Shown here piece after piece: positions 27,976 through 40,314 of a stretch of DNA of 64,000 nt. Made by a program: the position numbers and the translations under genes. Below the pieces are notes generated by a model. It was not told where the DNA came from. It made no database searches and saw only the letters and a program-made list of their open reading frames with translations. Source of the DNA: Anthopleura xanthogrammica (lineage: Eukaryota; Cnidaria; Anthozoa; Actiniaria; Actiniidae); the NCBI GenBank assembly GCA_964019055.1, contig OZ025212.1, positions 9,353,109 through 9,417,108 of the forward strand. Direction: 5' to 3'. Numbering within the stretch: position 1 is the first letter of the stretch; each line of letters begins with the position of its first letter.

Positions 27976-28439
27976 CGATTTTGGAATTTGCCAATTTTGA
28001 TAACGGAAATGGATTGCTGGCACGATTCTACCTATACATGGTCACGTTTATCTTGTGAAAATTCGGCAGTCTTCCCCTAGTTTTGGAGCCTGCGCATGCG
28101 CAGCTACAAAGTTAGGCACTTTATGATTTTGGAATTTGCCAATTTTGATCACGGAAATAGATTGCTGGCACGATTCTACCTATACATGGTCACGTTTATC
28201 TTGTGAAAATTCGGCAGTCTTCCCCTAGTTTTTGTGCCCGCGCATGCGCAGCTACAAAGTTAGGCACTTTACGATTTTGGAATTTGCCAATTTTGATCAC
28301 GGAAATCGATTGCTGGCACGATTCTACCTATACATGGTCACGTTTATCTTGTGAAAATTCGGAAGTCTTCCCCTAGTTTTGGTGCCCGCGCATGCGCAGC
28401 TACAAAGTTAGGCACTTTACGATTTTGGAATTTGCCAAT

Positions 28440-28893
28440 TTTGAACACTGAAATGGATTGCTCGCACGATTCTTCCTATACATGCTCACGTTTATCTTGT
28501 GAAAATTCGGCAGTCTTCCCCTAGTTTTGGTGCCCGCGCATGCGCAGCTACAAAGATAAGCTCTTTACGATTTAGGAATTTCTCAATTTTGATCACGGAA
28601 ATGGATTACTGGCACGATTCCACCCATACATGGTCACGTTTATCTTGTGAAAATTCGGCAGTCTTCCCCTAGTTTTGGTGCCCGCGCATGCGCAGCTACA
28701 AAGATAGGCACTTTATGATTTTGGAATTTGCCAATTTTGATCACGGAAATAAATTCCTTGCACGATTCTACCTATACATGGTAACGTTTATCTTGTGAAA
28801 ATTCGGCAGTCTTCTACTAGTTTTGGTGCTCGCGCATGGGCAGCTACAAAGATAGGTACTTTAAGATTTTGGATTTTCTCAATTTTGATCACG
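28440..28893 (+). repeat. Diverged left-arm monomers beside the inversion
   Basis: The last three units before the flip carry many private changes: TTGAACACTGAAATGG, CTCGCACGATTCTTCC, ATGCTCACG, GATAAGCTCTTTACG, GGTAACGTTT, CTTCTACTAG, GGTGCTCGCGCATGGGC and TTTAAGATTTTGGATTTTC. The motif at 28829-28840 has lost the NRF-1 pattern. Low homogeneity is what established models of concerted evolution predict where recombination partners are scarce, such as at array edges and orientation switches. Confidence 0.8.
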
Positions 28894-28929
28894 AATCGTG
28901 CCAGCAATCCATTTCCGTGATCAAAATTG
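28880..28929. other. Inversion junction with fold-back hairpin
   Basis: Orientation changes between 28893 and 28894. The left side ends at GATCACG (unit position 41). The right side opens with AATCGTGCC, the complement of unit position 63 and below. At most one base (G) is shared by both sides, so there is no long microhomology. Bases 28880-28893 pair perfectly with 28916-28929 (14 bp), leaving a 22-nt loop at 28894-28915. Beyond the stem the arms remain complementary but imperfect (for example TCTC on the left against GGCA on the right). The loop is the 22 bp of monomer present on one side only. This asymmetric break is what fold-back priming or off-register joining of sister molecules would leave, which is an inference. 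Confidence 0.93.
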
Positions 28930-30024
28930 GCAAATTTTAAAATCGTAAAGTGCGTATGTTTGTAGCTGCGCAAGCGCGGACACCAAAACTAGAAGAAGAC
29001 TGCCGAATTTTCACAAGATAAACGTGACCATGTATAGGTAGAATCGTGCCAGCAATCCATTTCCGTGATCAAAATTGGCAAATTTCAAAATCGTAAACTT
29101 CCTATCTTTGTAGCTGCGCATGCGCGGGCACCAAAACTAGGGGAAGACTGCCGAATTTTCACAAGATAAACGTGACCATGTATAGGTAGAATCGTGCCAG
29201 CAATCCATTTCCGTGATCAAAATTGGCAAATTCCAAAATCGTAAAGTGCCTAACTTTGTAGCTGCGCATGCGCGGGCACCAAAACTAGGGGAAGACTGCC
29301 GAATTTTCACAAGATAAACGTGACCATGTATAGGTAGAATCGTGCCAGCAATCCATTTCCGTGATCAAAATTGGCAAATTCCAAAATCGTAAAGTGCCTA
29401 ACTTTGTAGCTGCGCATGCGCGGGCACCAAAACTAGGGGAAGACTGCCGAATTTTCACAAGATAAACGTGACCATGTATAGGTAGAATCGTGCCAGCAAT
29501 CCATTTCCGTGATCAAAATTGGCAAATTCCAAAATCGTAAAGTGCCTTTCTTTGTAGCTGCGCATGCGCGGGCACCAAAACTAGGGGAAGACTACCGAAT
29601 TTTCACAAGATAAACGTGACCATGTATAGGTAGAATCGTGCCAGCAATCGATTTCCGTGATCAAAATTGGCAAATTTCAAAATCGTAAAGTGCCTAACTT
29701 TGTAGCTGCGCATGCGAGGGCACCAAAACTAGGGGAAGGCTGCCGAATTTTCACAAGATAAACGTGACCATGTATAGGTAGAATCATGCCACCAATCCAT
29801 TTCCGTGATCAAAATTGGCAAATTTCAAAATCGTAAAGTGCCTAACTTTGTAGCTGCGCATGAGAGGCCACCAAAACTAGGGAAAGACTGCCGAATTTTC
29901 ACAAGATAAATGTGACCATGTATAGGTAGAATCGTGCCAGCAATCCATTTCCGTGATCAAAATTGGCAAATTTTAAAATCGTAAACTGCCTATCTTTGTA
30001 GCTGCGCATGCGCGGGCACCAAAT
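28894..30024 (-). repeat. Right-arm monomers proximal to the inversion
   Basis: About 7-8 units with no multimer pattern. The first are diverged (GCGTATGTTTGTAG, GCGCAAGCGCGGAC, CTAGAAGAAGAC, GTAAACTTCC). Near 29200-29500 two or three units are almost pure consensus. Units near 29855 (GCATGAGAGGCC) and 29714 (GCATGCGAGGGC) have damaged palindromes. Confidence 0.8.
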
Positions 30025-30864
30025 CTAGGGGAAGACTGCCGAATTTTCACAAGATAAACGTGACCATGTATAGGTAAAACCGTGCCAGCAATCCATTTCC
30101 GTGATCAAAATTGGCAAATTCCAAAATCGTAAAGTGCCTATCTTTGTAGCTGCGCATGCGCGAGCACCAAAACTAGGGGAAGACTGCCGAATTTTCACAA
30201 GATAAACGTGACCATGTATAGGTAGAACCGTGCCAGCAATCCATTTCCGTGATCAAAATTGGCAAATTCCAAAATCGTAAAGTGCTTATCTTTGTAGCTG
30301 CGCATGCGCGGGCACCAAAACTAGGGGAAGACTGCCGAATTTTCATAAGATAAACGTGACCATGTATAGGTAGAATCGTGCCAGCAATCCACTTCCGTGA
30401 TCAAAATTGGCAAATTCCAAAACCGTAAAGTGCCTAACTTTGTAGCTGCGCATGCGCGGGCACCAAAACTAGGGGAAGACTGCCGAATTTTCACAAGATA
30501 AACGTGACCATGTATAGGTAAAACCGTGCCAGCAATCCATTTCCGTGATCAAAATTGGCAAATTCCAAAATCGTAAAGTGCCTATCTTTGTAGCTGCGCA
30601 TGCGCGGGCACCAAAACTAGGGGAAGACTGCCGAATTTTCACAAGATAAACGTGACCATGTATAGGTAGAACCGTGCCAGCAATCCATTTCCGTGATCAA
30701 AATTGGCAAATTCCAAAATCGTAAAGTGCTTATCTTTGTAGCTGCGCATTCGCGGGCACCAAAACTAGGGGAAGACTGCCGAATTTTCATAAGATAAACG
30801 TGACCATGTATAGGTAGAATCGTGCCAGCAATCCACTTCCGTGATCAAAATTGGCAAATTCCAA
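30025..30864 (-). repeat. 3-monomer (444 bp) duplication
   Basis: Bases 30025-30420 recur at 30469-30864. Shared markers as read on + are GGTAAAACCGTGCC (30073/30517), GGTAGAACCGTGCC, GTAAAGTGCTTATC, TTTTCATAAGATAAACG and ATCCACTTCCG. The first copy ends in AAAACCGTAAAG, and the second in AAAATCGTGAAAG with one extra base. Confidence 0.86.
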
Positions 30865-31284
30865 AATCGTGAAAGTGCCTAACTTTGTAGCTGCGCATGC
30901 GCGGGCACCAAAACTAGGGGAAGACTGCCGAATTTTCACAATCTAAACGTGACCATGTATAGGTAGAATCGTGCCAGCAATCTATTTCCGTGATCAAAAT
31001 TGGAAAATTTCAAAATCGTAAAGTGCCTAACTTTGTAGCTGCGCATGCGCGGGCACCAAAACTAGGGGAAGACTGCCGAATTTTCACAAGATAAACGTGA
31101 CCATGTATAGGTAGAATAGTGCCAGCAATCCATTTCCGTGATCAAAATTGGCAAATTTTAAAATCGTAAAGTGCGTATCTTTGTAGCTGCGCAAGCAAGG
31201 GCACCAAAACTAGAAGAAGACTGCCGAATTTTCACAACATAAACGTGACCATCTATAGGTAGAATCGTGCCAGCAATCCATTTC

Positions 31285-31955
31285 GGTGATCAAAATTGGC
31301 AAATTTTAAAATCGTAAACTGCCTATCTTTGTAGCTGCGCATGCGCGGGCACCAAAACTAAGGGAAGACTGCCGAATTTTCATAAGATAAACGTGACCAT
31401 GTATAGGTAGAACCGTGCCAGCAATCCATTTCCGTGATCAAAATTGGCAAATTCCAAAATCGTAAAGTGCTTATCTTTGTAGCTGCGCAAGCAAGGGCAC
31501 CAAAACTAGAAGAAGACTTCCGAATTTTCACAACATAAACGTGACCATGTATAGGTAGAATCGTGCCAGCAATCCATTTCCGTGATGACAATTGGCAAAT
31601 TTTAAAATCGTAAACTGCCTATCTTTGTAGCTGCGCATGCGCGGGCACCAAAACTAAGGGAAGACTGCCGAATTTTCACAAGATAAACGTGACCATGTAT
31701 AGGTAGAACCGTGCCAGCAATCCATTTCCGTGATCAAAATTGGCAAATTCCAAAATCGTAAAGTGCTTATCTTTGTAGCTGCGCAAGCAAGGGCACCAAA
31801 ACTAGAAGAAGACTTCCGAATTTTCACAACATAAACGTGACCATGTATAGGTAGAATCGTGCCAGCAATCCATTTCCGTGATGACAATTGGCAAATTTTA
31901 AAATCGTAAACTGCCTATCTTTGTAGCTGCGCATGCGCGGGCACCAAAACTAAGG
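31285..31955 (-). repeat. Dimeric (296 bp) higher-order repeat, about 2.3 copies
   Basis: Two kinds of monomer alternate. One has AACTAAGGGAAGAC and GTAGAACCGTGCC. The other has GCGCAAGCAAGGGC, CTAGAAGAAGACTTCC, CACAACATAAACG and GATGACAATTGGC. The pair repeats at 31358 and 31654 with almost no difference (CATAAG versus CACAAG). The second kind has a broken NRF-1-type palindrome, so intact and broken motifs alternate here. Confidence 0.88.
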
Positions 31956-34194
31956 GAAAACTGCCGAATTTTCACAAGATAAACGTGACCGTGTATAAAT
32001 AGAACCGTGCCAGCAATCCATTTCCGTGATCAAAATTGGCACATTCCAAAATTGTAAAGTGCTTATCTTTGTAGCTGCGCATGCGCGGGCACCAAAACTA
32101 GGGGAAGACTGCCGAATTTTCATAAGATAAACGTGACCATGTATAGGTAGAATCGTGCCAGCAATCCACTTCCGTGATCAAAATTGGCAAATTCCAAAAT
32201 CGTAAAGTGCCTAACTTTGTAGCTGCGCATGCGAGGGCACCAAAACTAGGGAAAGACTGCCGAATTTTCACAAGATAAACGTGACCATGTATAGGTAGAA
32301 TCGTGCCAGCAATCCATTTCCGTGATCAAAATTGGCAAATTCCAAAATCGTAAAGTGCGTATCTTTGTAGCTGCGTATGCGCGGGCACCAAAACTAGGGG
32401 AAGACTGCCGAATTTTCACAAGATAAACGTGACCATGTATAGGTAGAATCGTGCCAGCAATCCATTTCCGTGATCAAAATTGGCAAATTTCAAAATCGTA
32501 AAGTGCCTAACTTTGTAGCTGGGCATGCGCGGGCACCAAAACTAGGGGAAGACTGCCGAATTTTCACAAGATAAACGTGACCATGTATAGGTAGAATCGT
32601 GCCAGCAATCCATTTCCGTGATCAAAATTGGCAAATTCCAAAATCGTAAAGTGCGTATCTTTGTAGCTGCGTATGCGCGGGCACCAAAACTAGGGGAAGA
32701 CTGCCGAATTTTCACAAGATAAACGTGACCATGTATAGGTAGAATCGTGCCAGCAATCTATTTCCGTGATCAAAATTGGCAAACTCCAAAATCGTAAAGT
32801 GCCTAACTTTGTAGCTGCGCATGCGCGGGCACCAAAACTAGGGGAAGACTGTCGAATTTTCACAAGCTAAACGTGACCATGTATAGGTAGAATCGTGCCA
32901 GCAATCTATTTCCGTGATCAAAATTGGCAAATTCCAAAATCGTAAAGTGCCTAACTTTGTAGCTGCGCATGCGCGGGCACCAAAACTAGGAGAAGACTGC
33001 CGTATTTTCACAAGATAAACGTGACCATGTATAGGTAGAATCGTGCCAGCAATCTATTTCCGTGATCAAAATTGGCAAATTCCAAAATCGTAAAGTGCCT
33101 AACTTTGTAGCTGCGCATGCGCGGGCACCAAAACTAGGGGAAGACTGCCGTATTTTCACAAGATAAACGTGACCATGTATAGGTAGAATCGTGCCAGCAA
33201 TCCATTTCCGTGATCAAAATTGGCAAATTCCAAAATCGTAAAGTGCCTAACTTTGTAGCTGCGCATGCGCGGGCACCAAAACTAGGGGAAGACTGCCGAA
33301 TTTTCACAAGCTAAACGTGACCATGTATAGGTAGAATCGTGCCACCAATCTATTTCCGTGCTCAAAATTGGCAAATTCCAAAATCGTAAAGTACCTAACT
33401 TTGTAGCTGCGCATGCGCGGGCACCAAAACTAGGGGAAGACTGCCGTATTTTCACAAGATAAACGTGACCATGTATAGGTAGAATCGTGGCAGCAATCGA
33501 TTTCCGTGATCAAAATTGTCAAATTCCAAAATCGTAAAGTGCCTATCTTTGTAGCTGCGCATGCGCGGGCACCAAAACTACGGGAAGACTGCCGAATTTT
33601 CACAAGATAAACGTGACCATGTATAGGTAGAATCGTGCCAGCAATCGATTTCCGTAATCAAAATTGTCAAATTCCAAAATCGTAAAGTGCCTATCTTTGT
33701 AGCTGCGCATGCGCGGACACCAAAACTAGGGGAAGACTGCCGAATTTTCACAAGATAAACGTGACCATGTATAGGTAGAATCGTGCCACCAATCGATTTC
33801 CGTGATCAAAATTGGCAAATTGTAAAATCGTAAAGTGCCTATCTTTGTAGCTGCGCATGCGCGGGCACCAAAACTAGGGGAAGACTGCCGAATTTTCACA
33901 AGCTAAACGTGACCATGTATAGGTAGAATCGTGCCAGCAATCTATTTCCGTGATCAAAATTGGCAAATTCCATAATCGTAAAGTGCCTAACTTTGTAGCT
34001 GCGCATGCGCGGGCACCAAAACTAGGGGAAGTATTTTCACAAGATAAACGTGACCATGTATAGGTAGAATCGTGCCAGCAATCTATTTCCGTGATCAAAA
34101 TTGGCAAATTCCATAATCGTAAAGTGCCTAACTTTGTAGCTGCGCATGCGCGGGCACCAAAACTAGGGGAAGACTGCCGTATTTTCACAAGATA
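31956..34194 (-). repeat. Right-arm monomers with weak short-range duplication
   Basis: Consensus-like units with scattered variants. GCGTATGCGCGGGC is in units near 32373 and 32669 (296 bp apart). CCGTATTTTCAC is in several units between 33001 and 34180. CCATAATCGTAAAG begins near 33970 and is carried into the next multimer. A 7-bp deletion at 34031/34032 lies here. Confidence 0.82.
34022..34045 (-). repeat. Short monomer with a 7-bp deletion
   Basis: Units normally read GGGGAAGACTGCCGTATTTTC on +, but here GGGGAAG is followed directly by TATTTTC, removing ACTGCCG and leaving a 141-bp unit. It is the only indel longer than one base that I found. The flanking units (both with CCATAATCG) are nearly identical, so the deletion probably arose during or after a local duplication. 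Confidence 0.88.
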
Positions 34195-37100
34195 AACGTG
34201 ACCATGTATAGGTAGAATCGTGCCAGCAATCCATTTCCGTGATCAAAATTGGCAAATTCCAAAATCGTAAAGTGCCTAACTTTGTAGCTGCGCATGCGCG
34301 GGCACCAAAACTAGGGGAAGACTGCCGAATTTTCACAAGATAAACGTGACCATGTATAGGTAGAATCGTGCCAGCAATCGATTTCCGTGATCAAAATTGT
34401 CAAATTCCAAAATCGTAAAGTGCCTATCTTTGTAGCTGCGCATGCGCGGGCACCAAAACTAGGGGAAGACTGCCGAATATTCACAAGATAAACGTGACCA
34501 TGTATAGGTAGAATCGTGCCAGCAATCCATTTCCGTGATCAAAATTGGCAAATTCCAAAATCGTAAAGTGCCTTACTTTGTAGCTGCGCATGCGCGGGCA
34601 CCAAAACTAGGGGAAGACTGCCGAATTTTCACAAGATAAACGTGACCATGTATAGGTAGAATCGTGCCAGCAATCGATTTCCGTGATCAAAATTGGCAAA
34701 TTTCAAAATCGTAAAGTGCCTATCTTTGTAGCTGCGCATGCGCGGGCACCAAAACTAGGGGAAGACTGTCGAATTTTCACAAGCTAAACGTGACCATGTA
34801 TAGGTAGAATCGTGCCAGCAATCTATTTCCGTGATCAAAATTGGCAAATTCCATAATCGTAAAGTGCCTAACTTTGTAGCTGCGCATGCGCGGGCACCAA
34901 AACTAGGGGAAGACTGCCGTATTTTCACAAGATAAACGTGACCATGTATAGGTAGAATCGTGCCAGCAATCCATTTCCGTGATCAAAATTGGCAAATTCT
35001 AAAATCGTAAAGTGCCTAACTTTGTAGCTGCGCATGCGCGGGCACCAAAACTAGGGGAAGACTGCCGAATTTTCACAAGATAAACGTGACCATGTATAGG
35101 TAGAATCGTGCCAGCAATCGATTTCCGTGATCAAAATTGTCAAATTCCAAAATCGTAAAGTGCGTATCTTTGTAGCTGCGCATGCGCGGGCACCAAAACT
35201 AGGGGAAGACTGCCGAATTTTCACAAGATAAACGTGACCATGTATAGGTAGAATCGTGCCAGCAATCGATTTCCGTGATCAAAATTGGCAAATTTCAAAA
35301 TCGTAAAGTGCCTATCTTTGTAGCTGCGCATGCGCGGGCACCAAAACTAGGGGAAGACTGCCGTATTTTCACAAGATAAACGTGACCATGTATAGGTAGA
35401 ATCGTGCCAGCAATCCATTTCCGTGATCAAAATTGGCAAATACTAAAATCGTAAAGTGCCTAACTTTGTAGCTGCGCATGCGCGGGCACCAAAACTAGGG
35501 GAAGACTGCCGAATTCTCACAAGATAAACGTGACCATGTATAGGTAGAATCGTGCCAGCAATCCATTTCCGTGATCAAAATTGGCAAATTCCAAAATTGT
35601 AAAGTGCCTTACTTTGTAGCTGCGCATGCGCGGGCACCAAAACTAGGGGAAGACTGCCGAATTTTCACAAGATAAACGTGACCATGTATAGGTAGAATCG
35701 TGCCAGCAATCGATTTCCGTGATCAAAATTGGCAAATTTCAAAATCGTAAAGTGCCTATCTTTGTAGCTGCGCATGCGCGGGCACCAAAACTAGGGGAAG
35801 ACTGCCGAATTTTCACAAGCTAAACGTGACCATGTATAGGTAGAATCGTGCCAGCAATCTATTTCCGTGATCAAAATTGGCAAATTCCATAATCGTAAAG
35901 TGCCTAACTTTGTAGCTGCGCATGCGCGGGCACCAAAACTAGGGGAAGACTGCCGTATTTTCACAAGATAAACGTGACCATGTATAGGTAGAATCGTGCC
36001 AGCAATCGATTTCCGTGATCATAATTGGCAAATTTCAAAATCGTAAAGTGCGTATCTTTGTAGCTGCGCATGCGCGGGCACCAAAACTAGGGGAAAACTG
36101 CCGAATTTTCACAAGCTAAACGTGACCATGTATAGGTAGAATCGTGCCAGCAATCCATTTCCGTGATCAAAATTGGCAAATTCCAAAATCGTAAAGTGCC
36201 TAACTTTGTAGCTGCGCATGCGCGGGCACCAAAACTAGGGGAAGACTGCCGAATTTTCACAAGATAAACGTGACCATGTATAGGTAGAATCGTGCCAGCA
36301 ATCGATTTCCGTGATCAAAATTGTCAAATTCCAAAATCGTAAAGTGCCTATCTTTGTAGCTGCGCATGCGCGGGCACCAAAACTAGGGGAAGACTGCCGA
36401 ATATTCACAAGATAAACGTGACCATGTATAGGTAGAATCGTGCCAGCAATCCATTTCCGTGATCAAAATTGGCAAATTCCAAAATCGTAAAGTGCCTTAC
36501 TTTGTAGCTGCGCATGCGCGGGCACCAAAACTAGGGGAAGACTGCCGAATTTTCACAAGATAAACGTGACCATGTATAGGTAGAATCGTGCCAGCAATCG
36601 ATTTCCGTGATCAAAATTGGCAAATTTCAAAATCGTAAAGTGCCTATCTTTGTAGCTGCGCATGCGCGGGCACCAAAACTAGGGGAAGACTGTCGAATTT
36701 TCACAAGCTAAACGTGACCATGTATAGGTAGAATCGTGCCAGCAATCTATTTCCGTGATCAAAATTGGCAAATTCCATAATCGTAAAGTGCCTAACTTTG
36801 TAGCTGCGCATGCGCGGGCACCAAAACTAGGGGAAGACTGCCGTATTTTCACAAGAAAAACGTGACCATGTATAGGTAGAATCGTGCCAGCAATCCATTT
36901 CCGTGATCAAAATTGGCAAATTCTAAAATCGTAAAGTGCCTAACTTTGTAGCTGCGCATGCGCGGGCACCAAAACTAGGGGAAGACTGCCGAATTTTCAC
37001 AAGATAAACGTGACCATGTATAGGTAGAATCGTGCCAGCAATCGATTTCCGTGATCAAAATTGTCAAATTCCAAAATCGTAAAGTGCGTATCTTTGTAGC

Positions 37101-38079
37101 TGCGCATGCGCGGGCACCAAAACTAGGGGAAGACTGCCGAATTTTCACAAGATAAACGTGACCATGTATAGGTAGAATCGTGCCAGCAATCGATTTCCGT
37201 GATCAAAATTGGCAAATTTCAAAATCGTAAAGTGCCTATCTTTGTAGCTGCGCATGCGCGGGCACCAAAACTAGGGGAAGACTGCCGTATTTTCACAAGA
37301 TAAACGTGACCATGTATAGGTAGAATCGTGCCAGCAATCCATTTCCGTGATCAAAATTGGCAAATACTAAAATCGTAAAGTGCCTAACTTTGTAGCTGCG
37401 CATGCGCGGGCACCAAAACTAGGGGAAGACTGCCGAATTCTCACAAGATAAACGTGACCATGTATAGGTAGAATCGTGCCAGCAATCCATTTCCGTGATC
37501 AAAATTGGCAAATTCCAAAATTGTAAAGTGCCTTACTTTGTAGCTGCGCATGCGCGGGCACCAAAACTAGGGGAAGACTGCCGAATTTTCACAAGATAAA
37601 CGTGACCATGTATAGGTAGAATCGTGCCAGCAATCGATTTCCGTGATCAAAATTGGCAAATTTCAAAATCGTAAAGTGCCTATCTTTGTAGCTGCGCATG
37701 CGCGGGCACCAAAACTAGGGGAAGACTGCCGAATTTTCACAAGCTAAACGTGACCATGTATAGGTAGAATCGTGCCAGCAATCTATTTCCGTGATCAAAA
37801 TTGGCAAATTCCATAATCGTAAAGTGCCTAACTTTGTAGCTGCGCATGCGCGGGCACCAAAACTAGGGGAAGACTGCCGTATTTTCACAAGATAAACGTG
37901 ACCATGTTTAGGTAGAATCGTGCCAGCAATCGATTTCCGTGATCAAAATTGGCAAATTTCAAAATCGTAAAGTGCGTATCTTTGTAGCTGCGCATGCGCG
38001 GGCACCAAAACTAGGGGAAAACTGCCGAATTTTCACAAGCTAAACGTGACCATGTATAGGTAGAATCGTGCCAGCAATC
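34195..38079 (-). repeat. 13-monomer higher-order repeat (1924 bp), two tandem copies
   Basis: Copy 1 is about 34195-36118 and copy 2 about 36119-38079. Markers at a lag of 1924 are CCGAATATTCAC (34475/36399 for GAATAT), GACTGTCGAATTTTC (near 34769/36693), CAAATACTAAAATCG (35441/37365 for TACTAA), CCGAATTCTCAC and AAAATTGTAAAGTGCC. Differences are single bases, such as AAGAAAAACG near 36855, GATCATAATTGG near 36018 and CATGTTTAGG near 37906. Confidence 0.92.
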
Positions 38080-40314
38080 TATTTCCGTGATCAAAATTGG
38101 CAAATTCCATAATCGTAAAGTGCCTAACTTTGTAGCTGCGCATGCGCGGGCACCAAAACTAGGGGAAGACTGCCGTATTTTCACAAGATAAACGTGACCA
38201 TGTATAGGTAGAATCGTGCCAGCAATCCATTTCCGTGATCAAAATTGGCAAATTCCAAAATCGTAAAGTGCCTAACTTTGTAGCTGCGCATGCGCGGGCA
38301 CCAAAACTAGGGGAAGACTGCCGAATTTTCACAAGCTAAACGTGACCATGTATAGGTAGAATCGTGCCACCAATCTATTTCCGTGATCAAAATTGGCAAA
38401 TTCCATAATCGTAAAGTGCCTAACTTTGTAGCTGCGCATGCGCGGGCACCAAAACTAGGGGAAGACTGCCGTATTTTCACAAGATAAACGTGACCATGTA
38501 TAGGTAGAATCGTGCCAGCAATCCATTTCCGTGATCAAAATTGGCAAATTCCAAAATCGTAAAGTGCCTAACTTTGTAGCTGCGCATGCGCGGGCACCAA
38601 AACTAGGGGAAGACTGCCGAATTTTCACAAGCTAAACGTGACCATGTATAGGTAGAATCGTGCCACCAATCTATTTCCGTGATCAAAATTGGCAAATTCC
38701 AAAATCGTAAAGTGCCTTACTTTGTAGCTCCGCATGCGCGGGCACCAAAACTAGGGGAAGAGTGCCGAAATTTCACAAGATAAACGTGACCATGTATAGG
38801 TAGAATCGTGCCAGCAATCGATTTCCGTGATCAAAATTGTCAAATTCCAAAATCGTAAAGTGCCTATCTTTGTAGCTGCGCATGCGCGGGCACCAAAACT
38901 AGGGGAAGACTGCCGAATTCTCACAAGATAAACGTGACCATGTATAGGTAGAATCGTGCGAGCAATCGATTTTCGTGATCAAAATTGGCAAATTCCAAAA
39001 TCGTAAAGTGCCTAACTTTGTAGCTGCGCATGCGCGGGCAGAAAAACTAGGGGAAGACTGCTGAATTTTCACAACATAAACGTGACCATGTATAGGTAGA
39101 ATCGTGCCAGCAATCCATTTCCGTGATCAAAATTGGCAAATTTCAAAATCGTAAAGTGCGTATCTTTGTAGCTGCGCATGCGCGGGCACCAAAACTAGGG
39201 GAAGACTGCCGAATTTTCACAAGCTAAACGTGACCATGTATAGGTAGAATCGTGCCAGCAATCGATTTCCGTGATCAAAATTGGCAAATTCCATAATCGT
39301 AAAGTGCCTAACTTTGTAGCTGCGCATGCGCGGGCACCAAAACTAGGGGAAGACTGCCGTATTTTCACAAGATAAACGTGACCATGTGTAGGTAGAATCG
39401 TGCCAGCAATCCATTTCCGTGATCAAAATTGGCAAATTCCAAAATCGTAAAGTGCCTAACTTTGTAGCTGCGCATGCGCGGGCACCAAAACTAGGGGAAG
39501 ACTGCCGAATTTTCACAAGCTAAACGTGACCATGTATAGGTAGAATCGTGCCACCAATCTATTTCCGTGATCAAAATTGGCAAATTCCAAAATCGTAAAG
39601 TGCCTAACTTTGTAGCTGCGCATGCGCGGACACCAAAACTAGGGGAAGACTGCCGAATTTTCACAAGATAAACGTGACCATGTATAGGTAGAATCGTGCC
39701 AGCAATCTATTTCCGTGATCAAAATTGGCAAATTCCAAAATCGTAAAGTGCCTAACTTTGTAGCTGCGCATGCGCGGACACCAAAACTAGGGGAAGACTG
39801 CCGAATTTTCACAAGATAAACGTGACCATGTATAGGTAGAATCGTGCCAGCAATCGATTTCCGTGATCAAAATTGTCAAATTCCAAAATCGTAAAGTGCC
39901 TATCTTTGTAGCTGCGCATGCGCGGGCACCAAAACTAGGGGAAGACTGCCGAATTCTCACAAGATAAACGTGACCATGTATAGGTAGAATCGTGCCAGCA
40001 ATCCATTTCCGTGATCAAAATTGGCAAATTCCAAAATCGTAAAGTGCCTTACTTTGTAGCTGCGCATGCGCGGGCACCAAAACTAGGGGAAGACTGCCGA
40101 AATTTCACAAGATAAACGTGACCATGTATAGGTAGAATCGTGCCAGCAATCGATTTCCGTGATCAAAATTGTCAAATTCCAAAATCGTAAAGTGCCTATC
40201 TTTGTAGCTGCGCATGCGCGGGCACCAAAACTAGGGGAAGACTGCCGAATTCTCACAAGATAAACGTGACCATGTATAGGTAGAATCGTGCGAGCAATCG
40301 ATTTGCGTGATCAA
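38080..40314 (-). repeat. Precursor region of the 1184-bp multimer
   Basis: About 15 units sharing single variants with the following 8-mer (GCGCGGACACC, CATGTGTAGG near 39385, GTGCCACCAATCTATT, CCGAATTCTCAC) but in other orders. CATGTGTAGG at 39385 and 40421 is 1036 bp apart. Two unit pairs near 38190-38640 repeat at 296 bp. No sequence other than satellite is present. Confidence 0.82.

Larger units (their letters stand above)
1..28893 (+). repeat. Left arm of satellite array, monomers in + orientation (~195 copies)
   Basis: Every unit here reads TAGGC...CTACAAAG on the + strand. The last unit begins at 28853 and is cut at its position 41 by the inversion. The arm is 8 bp shorter than 195 x 148, and the indels I can see account for this exactly. 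Five +1 events lie in the A-run after GATTTT (near 5937, 7712, 8754, 9345, 9937). Two -1 events lie in CCCCTAG (near 5441 and 7216). Nine -1 events turn GATTTTGG into GATTTGG (near 11563, 15409, 16740, 16887, 17034, 20141, 20288, 22505, 22652). Two -1 events turn TTGCCAA into TTGCAA (near 20297 and 22662). Variants typical of this arm include TAGGCGTTTT, ATTCCTGG, TTGACAATTTT and TTCTCAATTTT. There is no gene in the arm. Confidence 0.97.

Noticed and set aside
34022..34045. The 7-bp deletion as a sequencing error
   Set aside because: It is not in a homopolymer and both flanks are clean, so I kept it as a real short unit. The one-base indels elsewhere lie in short T, C, G or A runs and are less safe individually, though several are shared by multimer copies.
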